Source: Candidatus Tectomicrobia bacterium (GTDB lineage Bacteria; UBA8248). From it: a stretch of 64,000 bases of DNA. The stretch spans positions 285,164-349,163 of the forward strand of contig JACPUR010000041.1 in assembly GCA_016192135.1 (NCBI GenBank), written 5' to 3'. Position 1 is the stretch's first letter, and every line of letters begins with the position of its first letter. A model generated the notes under the pieces. The model had not been told where the DNA came from and ran no database searches. It saw only the letters and a list, made by a program, of their open reading frames with translations. Both the position numbers and the translations under genes were made by a program. This document shows, in pieces, positions 53,080 through 60,536 of this stretch.

Positions 53080-54015
53080 CTAATACACCGCCACCAGGTC
53101 CCGCTCGTAGCTCTCGTCCTCGCCCCGGACGGCGGAGTAGAAGATGCCCTGGAGGCGCTTCGTGAGGGGGCCGGGCTTGCCGTCGCCGACGGCCACGCGG
53201 TCCACGCTCAGGATGGGCGTCACCTCCTCGGCCGAGCCGCACATGATGGCCTCGTCCGCGATGTAGAGCTCGGTGCGGTCCACGGGCCGCTCGGAGGCCG
53301 CGCCGATGGAGTTCCCGAACATCTCGAGGACGCACGAGCGCGTGACGCTCTCCAGGATGCTCTCCGTCACCGGGGGGGCGATGAGCGCTCCGTCCCGGAC
53401 GATGAGGACGCAGGCGCCCGAGGACTCCGACACCTTCCCCGCCTGGTTCAGGATGACGGCGTCGTCGTAGCCGTTCACCCGGGCCTCGACTCCGGCGAGG
53501 CGGCTGTTCTGGTAGTTGGCGGTGGCCTTGACGCGCGGAGGGATGGAGTCGTCCCCGATGCGGCGCCAGCTGCTCACGCACATGTGGATGCCCCGCTCCT
53601 GGCGGGCGCGGTCCCCCCGGGGGCCGCCCGCGATGAAGGCGCAGGTGTCCACCTCCTCGGGCTTGAAGGCCTTCATGTCGAGCCGGCCCGCGTCGTCGAA
53701 GTAGACGTTCAGGCGGAAGTGGATGTCCTCGCGGAAGCCGTTGGCGCGGACCCACTCCACGATGGCGCGGCGGAAGTCTTCCCGCGAGTAAGGGGACTCC
53801 ATGCGCATGATCTTCATGCTCTGCTCGAGGCGCTTGAGGTGAGGCTCGAGCTTCCAGAGGAAGAGGTTCTTCCGGCCCTCGTTCCAGTAGCCGCGGATGC
53901 CCTCGTACACGCACGAGCCTCGGAGGACGGCCTGGCTGAAGACGCTGACCTTGGCCTCCTCGCCCGCCACCACCTTCCCGTTGATCCAGACCTTGTTGTG
54001 CGGATATTTGGGCAC
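53080..54015 (-). CDS. Branched-chain aminotransferase family (class IV)
   Basis: The GTG at 54013-54015 behind GGGGAGG is preferred over a TTG eight codons earlier, giving 311 residues. The PLP fold-type IV layout is KVWINGKVVAGEEAKVSVFS, VLRGSCVYEGIRGYW, the lysine in PRVKATANYQNSRLAG, EVSESSGACVLIV-like GKVSESSGACVLIVRDGAL, and ELYIADEAIMCGSAEEVTPI. IlvE converts branched-chain amino acids and their keto acids; D-amino-acid aminotransferase or ADC lyase activity cannot be fully excluded. Confidence 0.87.
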   Translation of the reverse strand: MPKYPHNKVWINGKVVAGEEAKVSVFSQAVLRGSCVYEGIRGYWNEGRKNLFLWKLEPHLKRLEQSMKIMRMESPYSREDFRRAIVEWVRANGFREDIHFRLNVYFDDAGRLDMKAFKPEEVDTCAFIAGGPRGDRARQERGIHMCVSSWRRIGDDSIPPRVKATANYQNSRLAGVEARVNGYDDAVILNQAGKVSESSGACVLIVRDGALIAPPVTESILESVTRSCVLEMFGNSIGAASERPVDRTELYIADEAIMCGSAEEVTPILSVDRVAVGDGKPGPLTKRLQGIFYSAVRGEDESYERDLVAVY

Positions 54016-54112
54016 GCGCGCCTCCCCGTATGGTTCCAAGCCGCCATGATTGAAGGGGTTGCGCAGCGAGCCTAGAGGGCGCGGGCGGGGCTGTCAAGGC
54101 GGGGGCTTGTTG

Positions 54113-54193
54113 CGTCATTCCGAGGGAGCGCAGCGACCAAGGAATCTACGGGGGTGGCGACACGCGAAGATTCCTCGCTTCGCTCGGAATGAC
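54113..54193. repeat. Dispersed inverted repeat (CATTCCGAG type)
   Basis: GTCATTCCGAGGGAGCGCAG and GGAATCT are followed after a spacer by AGATTCC and CTTCGCTCGGAATGAC, an inverted pair. A single related unit, GTCATCCTGAGCGTAGCGAA then GGATCT, lies at 43870-43895. These are short intergenic repeats of the type common in several large GC-rich genomes. Confidence 0.75.
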
Positions 54194-54299
54194 GGCCGAA
54201 CCGTTAGGTTGGCTCTTACCCTTTCTTCTTGACGCACGCGCCCCCGCGGCGTAGCGTCAGCGGGATTCCATCCTTCACATCTTCCACGAGGAGGCCCCC

Positions 54300-55670
54300 A
54301 TGGCCCGGCCCGCCGCCCCGCCCAAGCTCGAGGACGCCTACGCCGAGGCCCTGCCCGCCTCGCGGGCCCTCTTCGAGCGCGCCCGCCGCCTCTTCCCGGA
54401 CGCCGTCACCCACGACGTGCGCCGGATGCAGCCCTTCCCCCTCTACGTCGAGCGGGCCGAGGGCGCCCTCAAGTGGGACGCGGACGGCAACCGCTACATC
54501 GATTACTGGATGGGCCACGGCGCCCTCCTCCACGGCCACAACCCGCCCCTCGTCCGGGACGCCGCCCGCGAGCAGCTCATGCGGGGCACCCACTACGGGG
54601 CCTCCCACGAGAAGGAGATCGAGTGGGCCGAGTGGGTGTGCCGGCTCGTCCCGAGCGCCGAGCGGGTGCGCTTCACCGCCTCGGGCACCGAGGCCACCCA
54701 CATGGCGCTGCGCCTGGTGCGCGCCTTCACCGGCAAGCGCCACATCGTCAAGTTCGCGGGCCACTTTCACGGCTGGCACGAGGGCCTGGAGATCGGCGTC
54801 CACCCGCCCTACGAGGCCGAGCCCGAGGCGGGCCAGCTCCCCGAGGTGGTGGCGCTGGTCACGGTGCTGCCCCCGAACGACCTGGCCGCGGTCCGGGCCC
54901 GGCTCTCGAAGGGCGACGTGGCCGCCGTCATCGCCGAGCCCACGGGGAGCCACTTCGGCGCCGTGCCCATGCCGGCCTCCTTCCTGCACGGGTTGCGCGA
55001 GGAGACCCGGAAGGCGGGCGCGCTCCTCATCTTCGACGAGGTGGTGACGGGCTTCCGGGTGGCCCCGGGCGGGGCCCAGGAGAAGATCGGGGTGAGGCCC
55101 GACGTGACCACCCTCGCCAAGATCCTCTCGGGGGGCCTCCCGGGCGGGGCCGTCTGCGGGCGCGAGGACGTGCTGGCTTATCTCGCCACCAAGCCCGACC
55201 CGGAGGAGAACCGCCGCAAGAAGATCTCCCACCACGGCACCTTCAACGGCAACCCCCTCTCGGCGGCGGCCGGCGCCGCCATGCTGGCCTCGGTGGCGGA
55301 CGGCTCGGCCATCCGCCTGGCGAACCAGCAAGCCGCCCGGCTGCGCCACGGGATGAACGAGGCCCTGGCCCGGGAGAAGGTGGCCTGGAAAGTGTACGGA
55401 GAGCACAGCGACTGGAAGATCTTCTTCGGCGCGGACGCCCCGCCCCGGGACGGCGCGGATCAGGACGTGAGCCGGGTGGACTGGCGCCGCCTGGACGCCC
55501 GCCATCCCGCCAAGAGCCGGGCGCTGCGCCAGGCCCTCATCCTGAACGGGGTGGACTTCAACGGGGGCCGCGCCCTGGTGAGCACCGCCCACACCGACGA
55601 GCTCATCCACGAGACCCTCGCCGCCTTCGAGGCCGCGATCAAGACGGTGAAGGAGGAGGGGCTGGCGTAG
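54300..55670 (+). CDS. Class III aminotransferase (glutamate-1-semialdehyde aminomutase-like)
   Basis: A 456-residue PLP enzyme. RYIDYWMGHGALLHGHNPP is the N-terminal block, and RFTASGTEATHMALRLVRA binds cofactor phosphate. AGALLIFDEVVTGFR holds the PLP-ring aspartate, and TTLAKILSGGLPGGAVCG has the Schiff-base lysine. The layout is nearest to HemL-type mutases and omega-transaminases. It stands alone, so haem synthesis is not implied. Confidence 0.88.
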   Translation: MARPAAPPKLEDAYAEALPASRALFERARRLFPDAVTHDVRRMQPFPLYVERAEGALKWDADGNRYIDYWMGHGALLHGHNPPLVRDAAREQLMRGTHYGASHEKEIEWAEWVCRLVPSAERVRFTASGTEATHMALRLVRAFTGKRHIVKFAGHFHGWHEGLEIGVHPPYEAEPEAGQLPEVVALVTVLPPNDLAAVRARLSKGDVAAVIAEPTGSHFGAVPMPASFLHGLREETRKAGALLIFDEVVTGFRVAPGGAQEKIGVRPDVTTLAKILSGGLPGGAVCGREDVLAYLATKPDPEENRRKKISHHGTFNGNPLSAAAGAAMLASVADGSAIRLANQQAARLRHGMNEALAREKVAWKVYGEHSDWKIFFGADAPPRDGADQDVSRVDWRRLDARHPAKSRALRQALILNGVDFNGGRALVSTAHTDELIHETLAAFEAAIKTVKEEGLA

Positions 55671-55695
55671 GGGATTTTGCTAGAGAGGGATTTGG

Positions 55696-56010
55696 TCAGC
55701 CCGCGCGCTTACCAGAATCCGCCGAGATGGCCCACCGCTTCGCCAGGGCCGCCATCGCCGCCTCGTGCTCCGACCAGTCGTGCAGGGTCGCGGGATCGAA
55801 GTCCGCCCCGTTGGGCCAGACCAGGGTGTGGACCTCTGGGTCCAGCGACACCGCGTTGAACACCCGGGGGTCCCGCAGCGGCCCGTAGAGCTCGCCTTCC
55901 AGGACCGGGCGGAAATCAATCGTGCGCGAGAGCCCGTCGGCAAACTCGACGCGGAGGCGGTACGGCCCGGCGATCTCGAACGACGTCACCTTGTGCACCG
56001 GATGGGTCAT
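55696..56010 (-). CDS. DUF2442-family protein
   Basis: A 104-residue protein with ATG behind GGAGG. The pattern is PVHKVTSFEIAGPYRLRVEF, LSRTIDFRPVLEGELYGPLR, RVFNAVSLDPEVHTLVWPN and ADFDPATLHDW, which defines DUF2442. These proteins usually follow a DUF4160 gene as a toxin-antitoxin-like pair, DUF2442 being the proposed antitoxin. Here the DUF4160 partner upstream is a pseudogene, leaving this gene an orphan. Confidence 0.88.
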   Translation of the reverse strand: MTHPVHKVTSFEIAGPYRLRVEFADGLSRTIDFRPVLEGELYGPLRDPRVFNAVSLDPEVHTLVWPNGADFDPATLHDWSEHEAAMAALAKRWAISADSGKRAG

Positions 56011-56021
56011 GGCTCCGCCTC

Positions 56022-56289
56022 CTAACGAAGCGGCTCTATTTTGAGTGGCGGACGGCCCTCCTGCAGCCGCTCCCAGTCATCGAGAAGCTACCGCCGATGA
56101 ATCTCGGCCCATGCCTCCACGCGCCGCGTTGCGTGCGCGGCAAATCCCCGCTGAGAAGTTCGATTACATCGACGGCGAAGATTCCCACCTCCTCCTGGTA
56201 ATGGCATGAAAATGCGGCCGATGATGCGGCGCCGCGGGCTCGGCGAACATGCGGATGATGATCCCGAAGAACCGGGCGATTTCCGACGC
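56022..56289 (-). pseudogene. DUF4160 gene, decayed
   Basis: The reading EIARFFGIIIRMFAEPAAPH, then HRPHFHA, matches the first half of DUF4160. A missing base after HFHA (GCCATTACC instead of GCCTATTACC, near 56205) shifts the frame to YQEEVGIFAVDVIELLSGDL. An extra base near 56125 shifts it again (VEAWAEIHRR), and a CAG-to-TAG change follows. The end, DDWERLQEGRPPLKIEPLR, is intact and the stop lies 12 bp before DUF2442. The expected ATG (ATGCCGGAAATC) reads GCGTCGGAAATC. The module is dead in this half. Confidence 0.85.
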
Positions 56290-56332
56290 CCCCCTAAGTG
56301 TAACATCCAAGGAATCGGGTAAAAATTCGCCC

Positions 56333-56362
56333 TTGACATGCAACCTTTCGGTTGCATATATT
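56333..56362 (+). promoter_or_regulatory. Promoter with ArsR operator, leaderless start
   Basis: TTGACA (56333-56338) and TATATT (56357-56362) are spaced 18 bp. The spacer is filled by a perfect palindrome, ATGCAACC-TTTC-GGTTGCAT (56338-56357), suited to a dimeric winged-helix repressor. Transcription would start at about 56368-56369, on the first base of the arsR-type ATG, with no Shine-Dalgarno between. This predicts autorepression by the gene product and a leaderless mRNA. Confidence 0.75.
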
Positions 56363-56368
56363 ACAAAA

Positions 56369-56704
56369 ATGATCAGAGTTACCGAGGCAACAGACAAGGT
56401 TTTCAAGGCGCTCGCCGATCCGAGCCGGAGGGAGTTGCTCGACCGCCTGCACGCGAACAACGGCCAAACTCTGAGCGAACTCTGCGCCGACCTGGACATG
56501 ACGCGGCAGGCGGTGGCCAAGCACCTCGCGCTGCTGGAGGCGGCCAACCTCGTCGCCACGGCATGGCGCGGCCGCGAGAAGCTGCACTACCTCAACCCGG
56601 TGCCCATCCACGAGATCTACGAGCGCTGGATCGGCAAGTACGAGCGCCACCGGCTGCGCGTACTCCATGAACTCAAAAAGGGCATCGAAGAGAAGGATGA
56701 ATAA
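56369..56704 (+). CDS. ArsR-family transcriptional regulator
   Basis: A 111-residue winged-helix protein: VFKALADPSRRELLDRLHAN, LSELCADLDMTRQAVAKHLA (recognition helix) and LLEAANLVATAWRGREKLHY. It has no cysteine pair of the metal-sensing type. This subgroup is typically followed by SRPBCC genes, as here (two in a row). The strong promoter with a central palindrome immediately upstream is probably its own operator. The stop overlaps the next gene's start by 8 bp. Confidence 0.92.
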   Translation: MIRVTEATDKVFKALADPSRRELLDRLHANNGQTLSELCADLDMTRQAVAKHLALLEAANLVATAWRGREKLHYLNPVPIHEIYERWIGKYERHRLRVLHELKKGIEEKDE

Positions 56705-57155
56705 GCTCGGCTTTGTCTATGTGACTTACATCGCGACCACCCCGGAGAAGCTGTGGGAGGCTTTGACCAGCGGCGACTTCACCCTTCTGTACTATTGGAG
56801 CGGGCGCCGCGTTCAGTCCGTATGGATGCCGGGTTCTCCCGTGAGGCATACCAAGGAAGACGGGTCGTTGGACTGGCAGGGGGAAGTGCTCCAGGCGGAT
56901 CCACCGAAGCTGCTGTCCTACACATTCGATGTCGCGATGGGTGGCGAGGGACGCCGCGAACGGCCGTCACGGGTAACCTTCGAAATCATTCCGTTCATGG
57001 GTCATGTGAAGCTGACACTCACGCACGGCGGCTTCGAGCCCGGGAGCAAGGTGCTCCCGGGAATCAGCCGGGGATGGCCCGCGATCCTGTCGAGCCTCAA
57101 GAGCCTGCTCGAAGGTGGGAAGGCACTCTTTCCTTTACTAACTAACTGTAGGTAA
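56697..57155 (+). CDS. SRPBCC (AHSA1-like) protein
   Basis: A 152-residue protein. VYVTYIATTPEKLWEALTSG and the beta strands around YTFDVAMGGEGRRERPSRVT, VKLTLTHGGFEPGSKVLPG and GWPAILSSLKSLLEGGKAL match the AHSA1/START-like fold, with a hydrophobic ligand pocket. It is co-transcribed with the ArsR regulator and followed by a paralogous SRPBCC gene. The substrate is unknown; ligand binding coupled to regulation is plausible. Confidence 0.87.
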   Translation: MNKLGFVYVTYIATTPEKLWEALTSGDFTLLYYWSGRRVQSVWMPGSPVRHTKEDGSLDWQGEVLQADPPKLLSYTFDVAMGGEGRRERPSRVTFEIIPFMGHVKLTLTHGGFEPGSKVLPGISRGWPAILSSLKSLLEGGKALFPLLTNCR

Positions 57156-57195
57156 TCCCAGGCGGGTTGAAGAGACGCGCCGAGAAGGACAACGC

Positions 57196-57651
57196 ATGAA
57201 TGCAGATCAACATAAGCCCAAGAGCATCTACGTCACCTACATCGGCACGACACCCGAGAAGCTATGGACGGCGCTGACCGGCGCCGAATTCACGAAACAG
57301 TATTTCTTCGGCGGGCGCATGGAGTCGGACTGGAAGGTGGGTTCGCTCTGGAGGCTATTGATGGAGGACGGCCGGGTGGCCTCGCAAGGCAAGGTGCTGG
57401 AATGTGATCCGCCACTCCGGCTCTCGATCTCCTGGCACGAGGAATTCGGGCACTTGCCCGAGGCGATCATCACGTTTCAGATCGATCCCCTGGGCGAGGT
57501 CGTGCGGCTCACGATGACCGAATCCAACCCAGAGCCCATCAACGACAAGCTCGTGGAGGGCGGGCACCGCAGCTGGCCGGTGATCTTGAGCGGGCTGAAG
57601 AACCTTCTGGAGACGGACCGCCCGCCGTCGAAGTTCGACATGTCGGCCTAG
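57196..57651 (+). CDS. SRPBCC (AHSA1-like) protein, paralogue
   Basis: A 151-residue protein with ATG behind GAGAAGGA. It shares the opening YVTYIGTTPEKLWTALTGAE with the preceding gene and keeps RSWPVILSGLKNLLETDRPP at the end, so it arose by duplication. The middle (GGRMESDWKVGSLWRLLMED) is closer to the family consensus than in its neighbour. Third gene of the arsR operon. Confidence 0.88.
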   Translation: MNADQHKPKSIYVTYIGTTPEKLWTALTGAEFTKQYFFGGRMESDWKVGSLWRLLMEDGRVASQGKVLECDPPLRLSISWHEEFGHLPEAIITFQIDPLGEVVRLTMTESNPEPINDKLVEGGHRSWPVILSGLKNLLETDRPPSKFDMSA

Positions 57652-57688
57652 CGGGAGCACCACCGCTATCCAAGCTGAATGCGCAGGT

Positions 57689-58555
57689 TCACTCCGCCAG
57701 CCGGTGGCGGCGATCCCGGCGGGAGCGGGTCTCGGGCGGAGGAACCGTCCCGTCGGGCGCGCGCCAGTAGTCCCGCTGCGCGCGGAAGGGCGCCAGCACC
57801 AGGCTCCAGAAGCGGTTGTCCTCGGGGCGCGCGTAGCCCGGCACCCCGATCACGAGGTTCGCCTGCGGGATGTCCAACCCGATGCTGCGGTGGAGGCGGT
57901 CCCACCACGAGAAGACGACGGAGTAGTTCGAGTTCGTCTCGCCGCGCACCTGGGAGTGGTGGATGCCGTGCATCCGCGGGGTGACGAGCACCCAGCTCAG
58001 GGCGCGCTCGATCCCGATGGGGAGCCGCACGTTGCTGTGGTGGAAGAGGGTGTTCGCCTGGAAGGCCAGCTCGTAGGCCAGGTAGGTCCAGGCCGAGAGG
58101 CCGATGGCCGTCACCTGCACCACCCGGAAGGCGGCCGAGAGGACCACCTCGCCGAAGTGGAAGCGGAAGCCCGTCGAGACGTCCAGGTCCGGGTCCAGGT
58201 GATGCACGTTGTGGAAGCGCCAGAGGAGGGGGACGCGGTGGTTCAGCACATGCCAGTAGTAGAAGCTCAGGTCCATCAGCAAAAACCCCAGGAGGGGACG
58301 GGCCCCCTCGGGGATGAAGGGGAAGTGGAGAAACCCGAAGGCGCGCTCGTCCGCCCACTGGAGCCACGAGGCCCCCGCGGGGCGCACGACGAGCGCCGCC
58401 GTCAGGAAGGCCAGGGCCGAGAACACCAGGTTCAGCGCGAGCCGCGGCAGGAGGGCCCGCATGGGCGGGCGCAGGGGGAACCGCCGCTCCACCAGCACCA
58501 GGATCAGGAACAGCCCGGCCACCCCGCCCGCGGTGTAGATGGGAATGTCAGGCAT
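57689..58555 (-). CDS. Sterol desaturase/fatty acid hydroxylase family protein
   Basis: A 288-residue membrane protein with about four membrane segments (IYTAGGVAGLFLILVLVERR; LALNLVFSALAFLTAALVV). The di-iron histidine clusters are visible: FYYWHVLNHRVPLLWRFHNV then HHLD, ANTLFHHSNV and RMHGIHHSQ. The family hydroxylates or desaturates lipid chains, using oxygen. The substrate is unknown. It is followed on the same strand by no obvious partner; the ZIP transporter gene ends 14 bp from its start. Confidence 0.9.
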   Translation of the reverse strand: MPDIPIYTAGGVAGLFLILVLVERRFPLRPPMRALLPRLALNLVFSALAFLTAALVVRPAGASWLQWADERAFGFLHFPFIPEGARPLLGFLLMDLSFYYWHVLNHRVPLLWRFHNVHHLDPDLDVSTGFRFHFGEVVLSAAFRVVQVTAIGLSAWTYLAYELAFQANTLFHHSNVRLPIGIERALSWVLVTPRMHGIHHSQVRGETNSNYSVVFSWWDRLHRSIGLDIPQANLVIGVPGYARPEDNRFWSLVLAPFRAQRDYWRAPDGTVPPPETRSRRDRRHRLAE

Positions 58556-58568
58556 CCGGCAGGCCTCC

Positions 58569-59309
58569 CTAGATATACCTCTGGAACAAAATCATCGCCC
58601 CGAGCGTGAGGCTCACGAGGAGGCCCACGGAGGGCCGGCTCGCCTGCTCGTAGGCCTCGGGCAGGAGCTCGAGGAAGACCATGAAGACCATGGCCCCCGC
58701 CGCGAACCCAAGGCCGTAGGGGAGCACGGGCCGGAAGGCCTCGACGAAGAGGAAGGCCGGCACGGCCATGAGGGGCTGGGGCAGCGAGGAGAAGACGCTC
58801 CAGAGGGCGCAGGAGAGGACGCTCGCCCCCTTGGGGCGCATGACGGCGCTGATGGCCAGGCCCTCGGGGATATTGTGGACCGCGATGGCGATGGTGATGA
58901 GGGCGGCCAGGGCCTCGCCGCCCCCGAAGGCCACGCCCACCGCCACCCCCTCGGAGAAGGAGTGGACGGTCATCACGGCGATGATGAGGAAGATCTGCTT
59001 CGCCCCCGCCCCCTTGACGGCGCCGAAGTCCATGTCGTGGTGGTGCAGCATCCGCCCCGCCACGAGGATGAAGACCACGCCGATGCCCGCCCCCGCCAGG
59101 GTCTGGACGGCCCCGTGCGCGGTGCCCTCGATGAGGAGGCCGAAGCTCGCGCCCAGCATGAGGCCCGCCGCCACGGCGTTGGCGTAGGCCACCACGCGGC
59201 CAGAGACGTTCCGCACGAAGAGGAAGGGCAGCGCCCCCAGCCCCGTCGCCACGGCGGTGACGGAGGCGTAGAGGAAGACGAGGAGCACCTGGTTCCAGTC
59301 CGGCATCAT
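58569..59309 (-). CDS. ZIP-family metal transporter
   Basis: A 246-residue protein of about eight membrane segments. Metal-site motifs are VMTVHSFSEGVAVGVAFG (HSxxEG) and IAVHNIPEGLAIS (HNxPEG) in the fourth and fifth segments. A histidine-rich loop, GRMLHHHDMDFG, precedes them, as expected of the variable cytoplasmic loop. ZIPs import zinc, iron or manganese. A second ZIP gene lies upstream on the same strand (59525), separated by a repeat. Confidence 0.9.
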   Translation of the reverse strand: MMPDWNQVLLVFLYASVTAVATGLGALPFLFVRNVSGRVVAYANAVAAGLMLGASFGLLIEGTAHGAVQTLAGAGIGVVFILVAGRMLHHHDMDFGAVKGAGAKQIFLIIAVMTVHSFSEGVAVGVAFGGGEALAALITIAIAVHNIPEGLAISAVMRPKGASVLSCALWSVFSSLPQPLMAVPAFLFVEAFRPVLPYGLGFAAGAMVFMVFLELLPEAYEQASRPSVGLLVSLTLGAMILFQRYI

Positions 59310-59343
59310 GGCCTCACACCGCAGGGATGGCCTGCATGCGTTC

Positions 59344-59372
59344 CGTAGGGGCGTATTGCGATACGCCCCTGC
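59344..59372. repeat. Short dispersed palindrome
   Basis: CGTAGGGGCGTATTG followed by CGATACGCCCCTGCG is the same element as at 50991-51019. A CCCCTCTCCC-AGG-GGGAGAGGG hairpin lies about 70 bp farther on (near 59440), again matching the repeats at 41288-41405. Confidence 0.75.
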
Positions 59373-59524
59373 GAAATCCTTCGGCGCGTCTATCGCAGGA
59401 GGTGCCCCCCTGCAGACCCGGCGCCGCGCGTTCTCCCCCCTCTCCCAGGGGGAGAGGGAGAACCGTGGGAGCGCACGGACTCTACGCTCCTGCCGAATCG
59501 CCTCCTTCCGCGAAATCCCCCCCC

Positions 59525-60334
59525 CTACGCGAAGAACCCCTTGAGGAGGATCACCATCCCCGTCGAGAAGCTCACGGCGGCGGCCACCCAGGTGTGGCTC
59601 GCCTGCCGGTAGGAGTCCGGGAGGAGCTCGGTCAGGACGAGGTAGGCCAGCGCCCCCGCCGCGAAGCCCAGCGCCCAGGGCAGCAGGCCCCGCGCGGCGC
59701 TCACCACGGCGAAGGCGGTCACCGCGAGGAGGATCTGGGGCACGTTCGTGATGACGCAGAGGAGCGCCGCCTCCCCCAGCCGGACCTCCCGCCTCAGGAG
59801 GACCGAGGTCAGCGTGACCGCCTCGGCGATGTTGTGCACGGCCAGCGAGAGGGCGAGGAAGACGCCCATCCGCGTGCTCAGCGCCATCCCCGCCCCGATG
59901 GCCACCCCCTCCGAGGCGGAGTGGAGGGCGTTCAGGAGCACGATCTTGTAGCCCAGCCCCGGCGGTATCTCCCCGGAGGGGATGCTCTCCATCTCTCCGG
60001 TCCGGGAGAACCAGTGGGTCCAGTAGGTGTAGAGCACCCCCAGCGCCGCCCCGCTCATCAGGACCACGGCGGAGTGGCCCTTATCCTTCAGGCCCGCCTC
60101 GAGGAGAAGATAGCCCGCCCCCAGCATGAGGCCCGAGGCCAGGGCGTAGGCCATCCCCAGGGTGCGCATCGGCACCCGGCCCAGGGCGAGGAAGGGCACC
60201 GCCCCGCCCGCGGCCGTGGCGGCCGCGACGGCCGAAAAGAGCAGGACGACCAGCACCGGATCGGAGGGAATGATGGCGGACCCTCGTTCGCTCGGGGCAT
60301 TCCGCGGGCCGAGAGGAAAATCTCCTCCCTTCAT
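59525..60334 (-). CDS. ZIP-family metal transporter, second
   Basis: Starting from ATG 60334 gives 269 residues; an ATG at 60397 is also possible. About eight membrane segments occur, with LLNALHSASEGVAIGAGMA and LAVHNIAEAVTLTSVLL in place of the HSxxEG / HNxPEG pair. The second motif has A for P and A for G, so the metal site is altered from its neighbour. EMESIPSGEIPPGLG forms the loop, without a histidine cluster. It probably transports a divalent metal with different preference. Confidence 0.82.
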   Translation of the reverse strand: MKGGDFPLGPRNAPSERGSAIIPSDPVLVVLLFSAVAAATAAGGAVPFLALGRVPMRTLGMAYALASGLMLGAGYLLLEAGLKDKGHSAVVLMSGAALGVLYTYWTHWFSRTGEMESIPSGEIPPGLGYKIVLLNALHSASEGVAIGAGMALSTRMGVFLALSLAVHNIAEAVTLTSVLLRREVRLGEAALLCVITNVPQILLAVTAFAVVSAARGLLPWALGFAAGALAYLVLTELLPDSYRQASHTWVAAAVSFSTGMVILLKGFFA

Positions 60335-60536
60335 ACCCTTTCGGGAGGCGGGCCGCCACCCCGGCCCCCTTCCCCCCCGGCCGCATTCCCCCTCCATGCA
60401 ATACGAATCGACTTTAAGCGTAATTAGCTAAGTAACTAAAATCACCTTCGAATCCATTTCAGATCAACTTCGCTCTTGTCTTTCGTTTTTTATTCGCCTA
60501 AACTGGATTCGACCGCCCCCCATCGGAGACGCGCCC

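Noticed and set aside
52085-54118. 677-codon minus-strand frame joining the BCAT region and the EEP nuclease
   Set aside because: Its first half is out-of-frame reading of the aminotransferase gene; only the part from 53062 is the nuclease.
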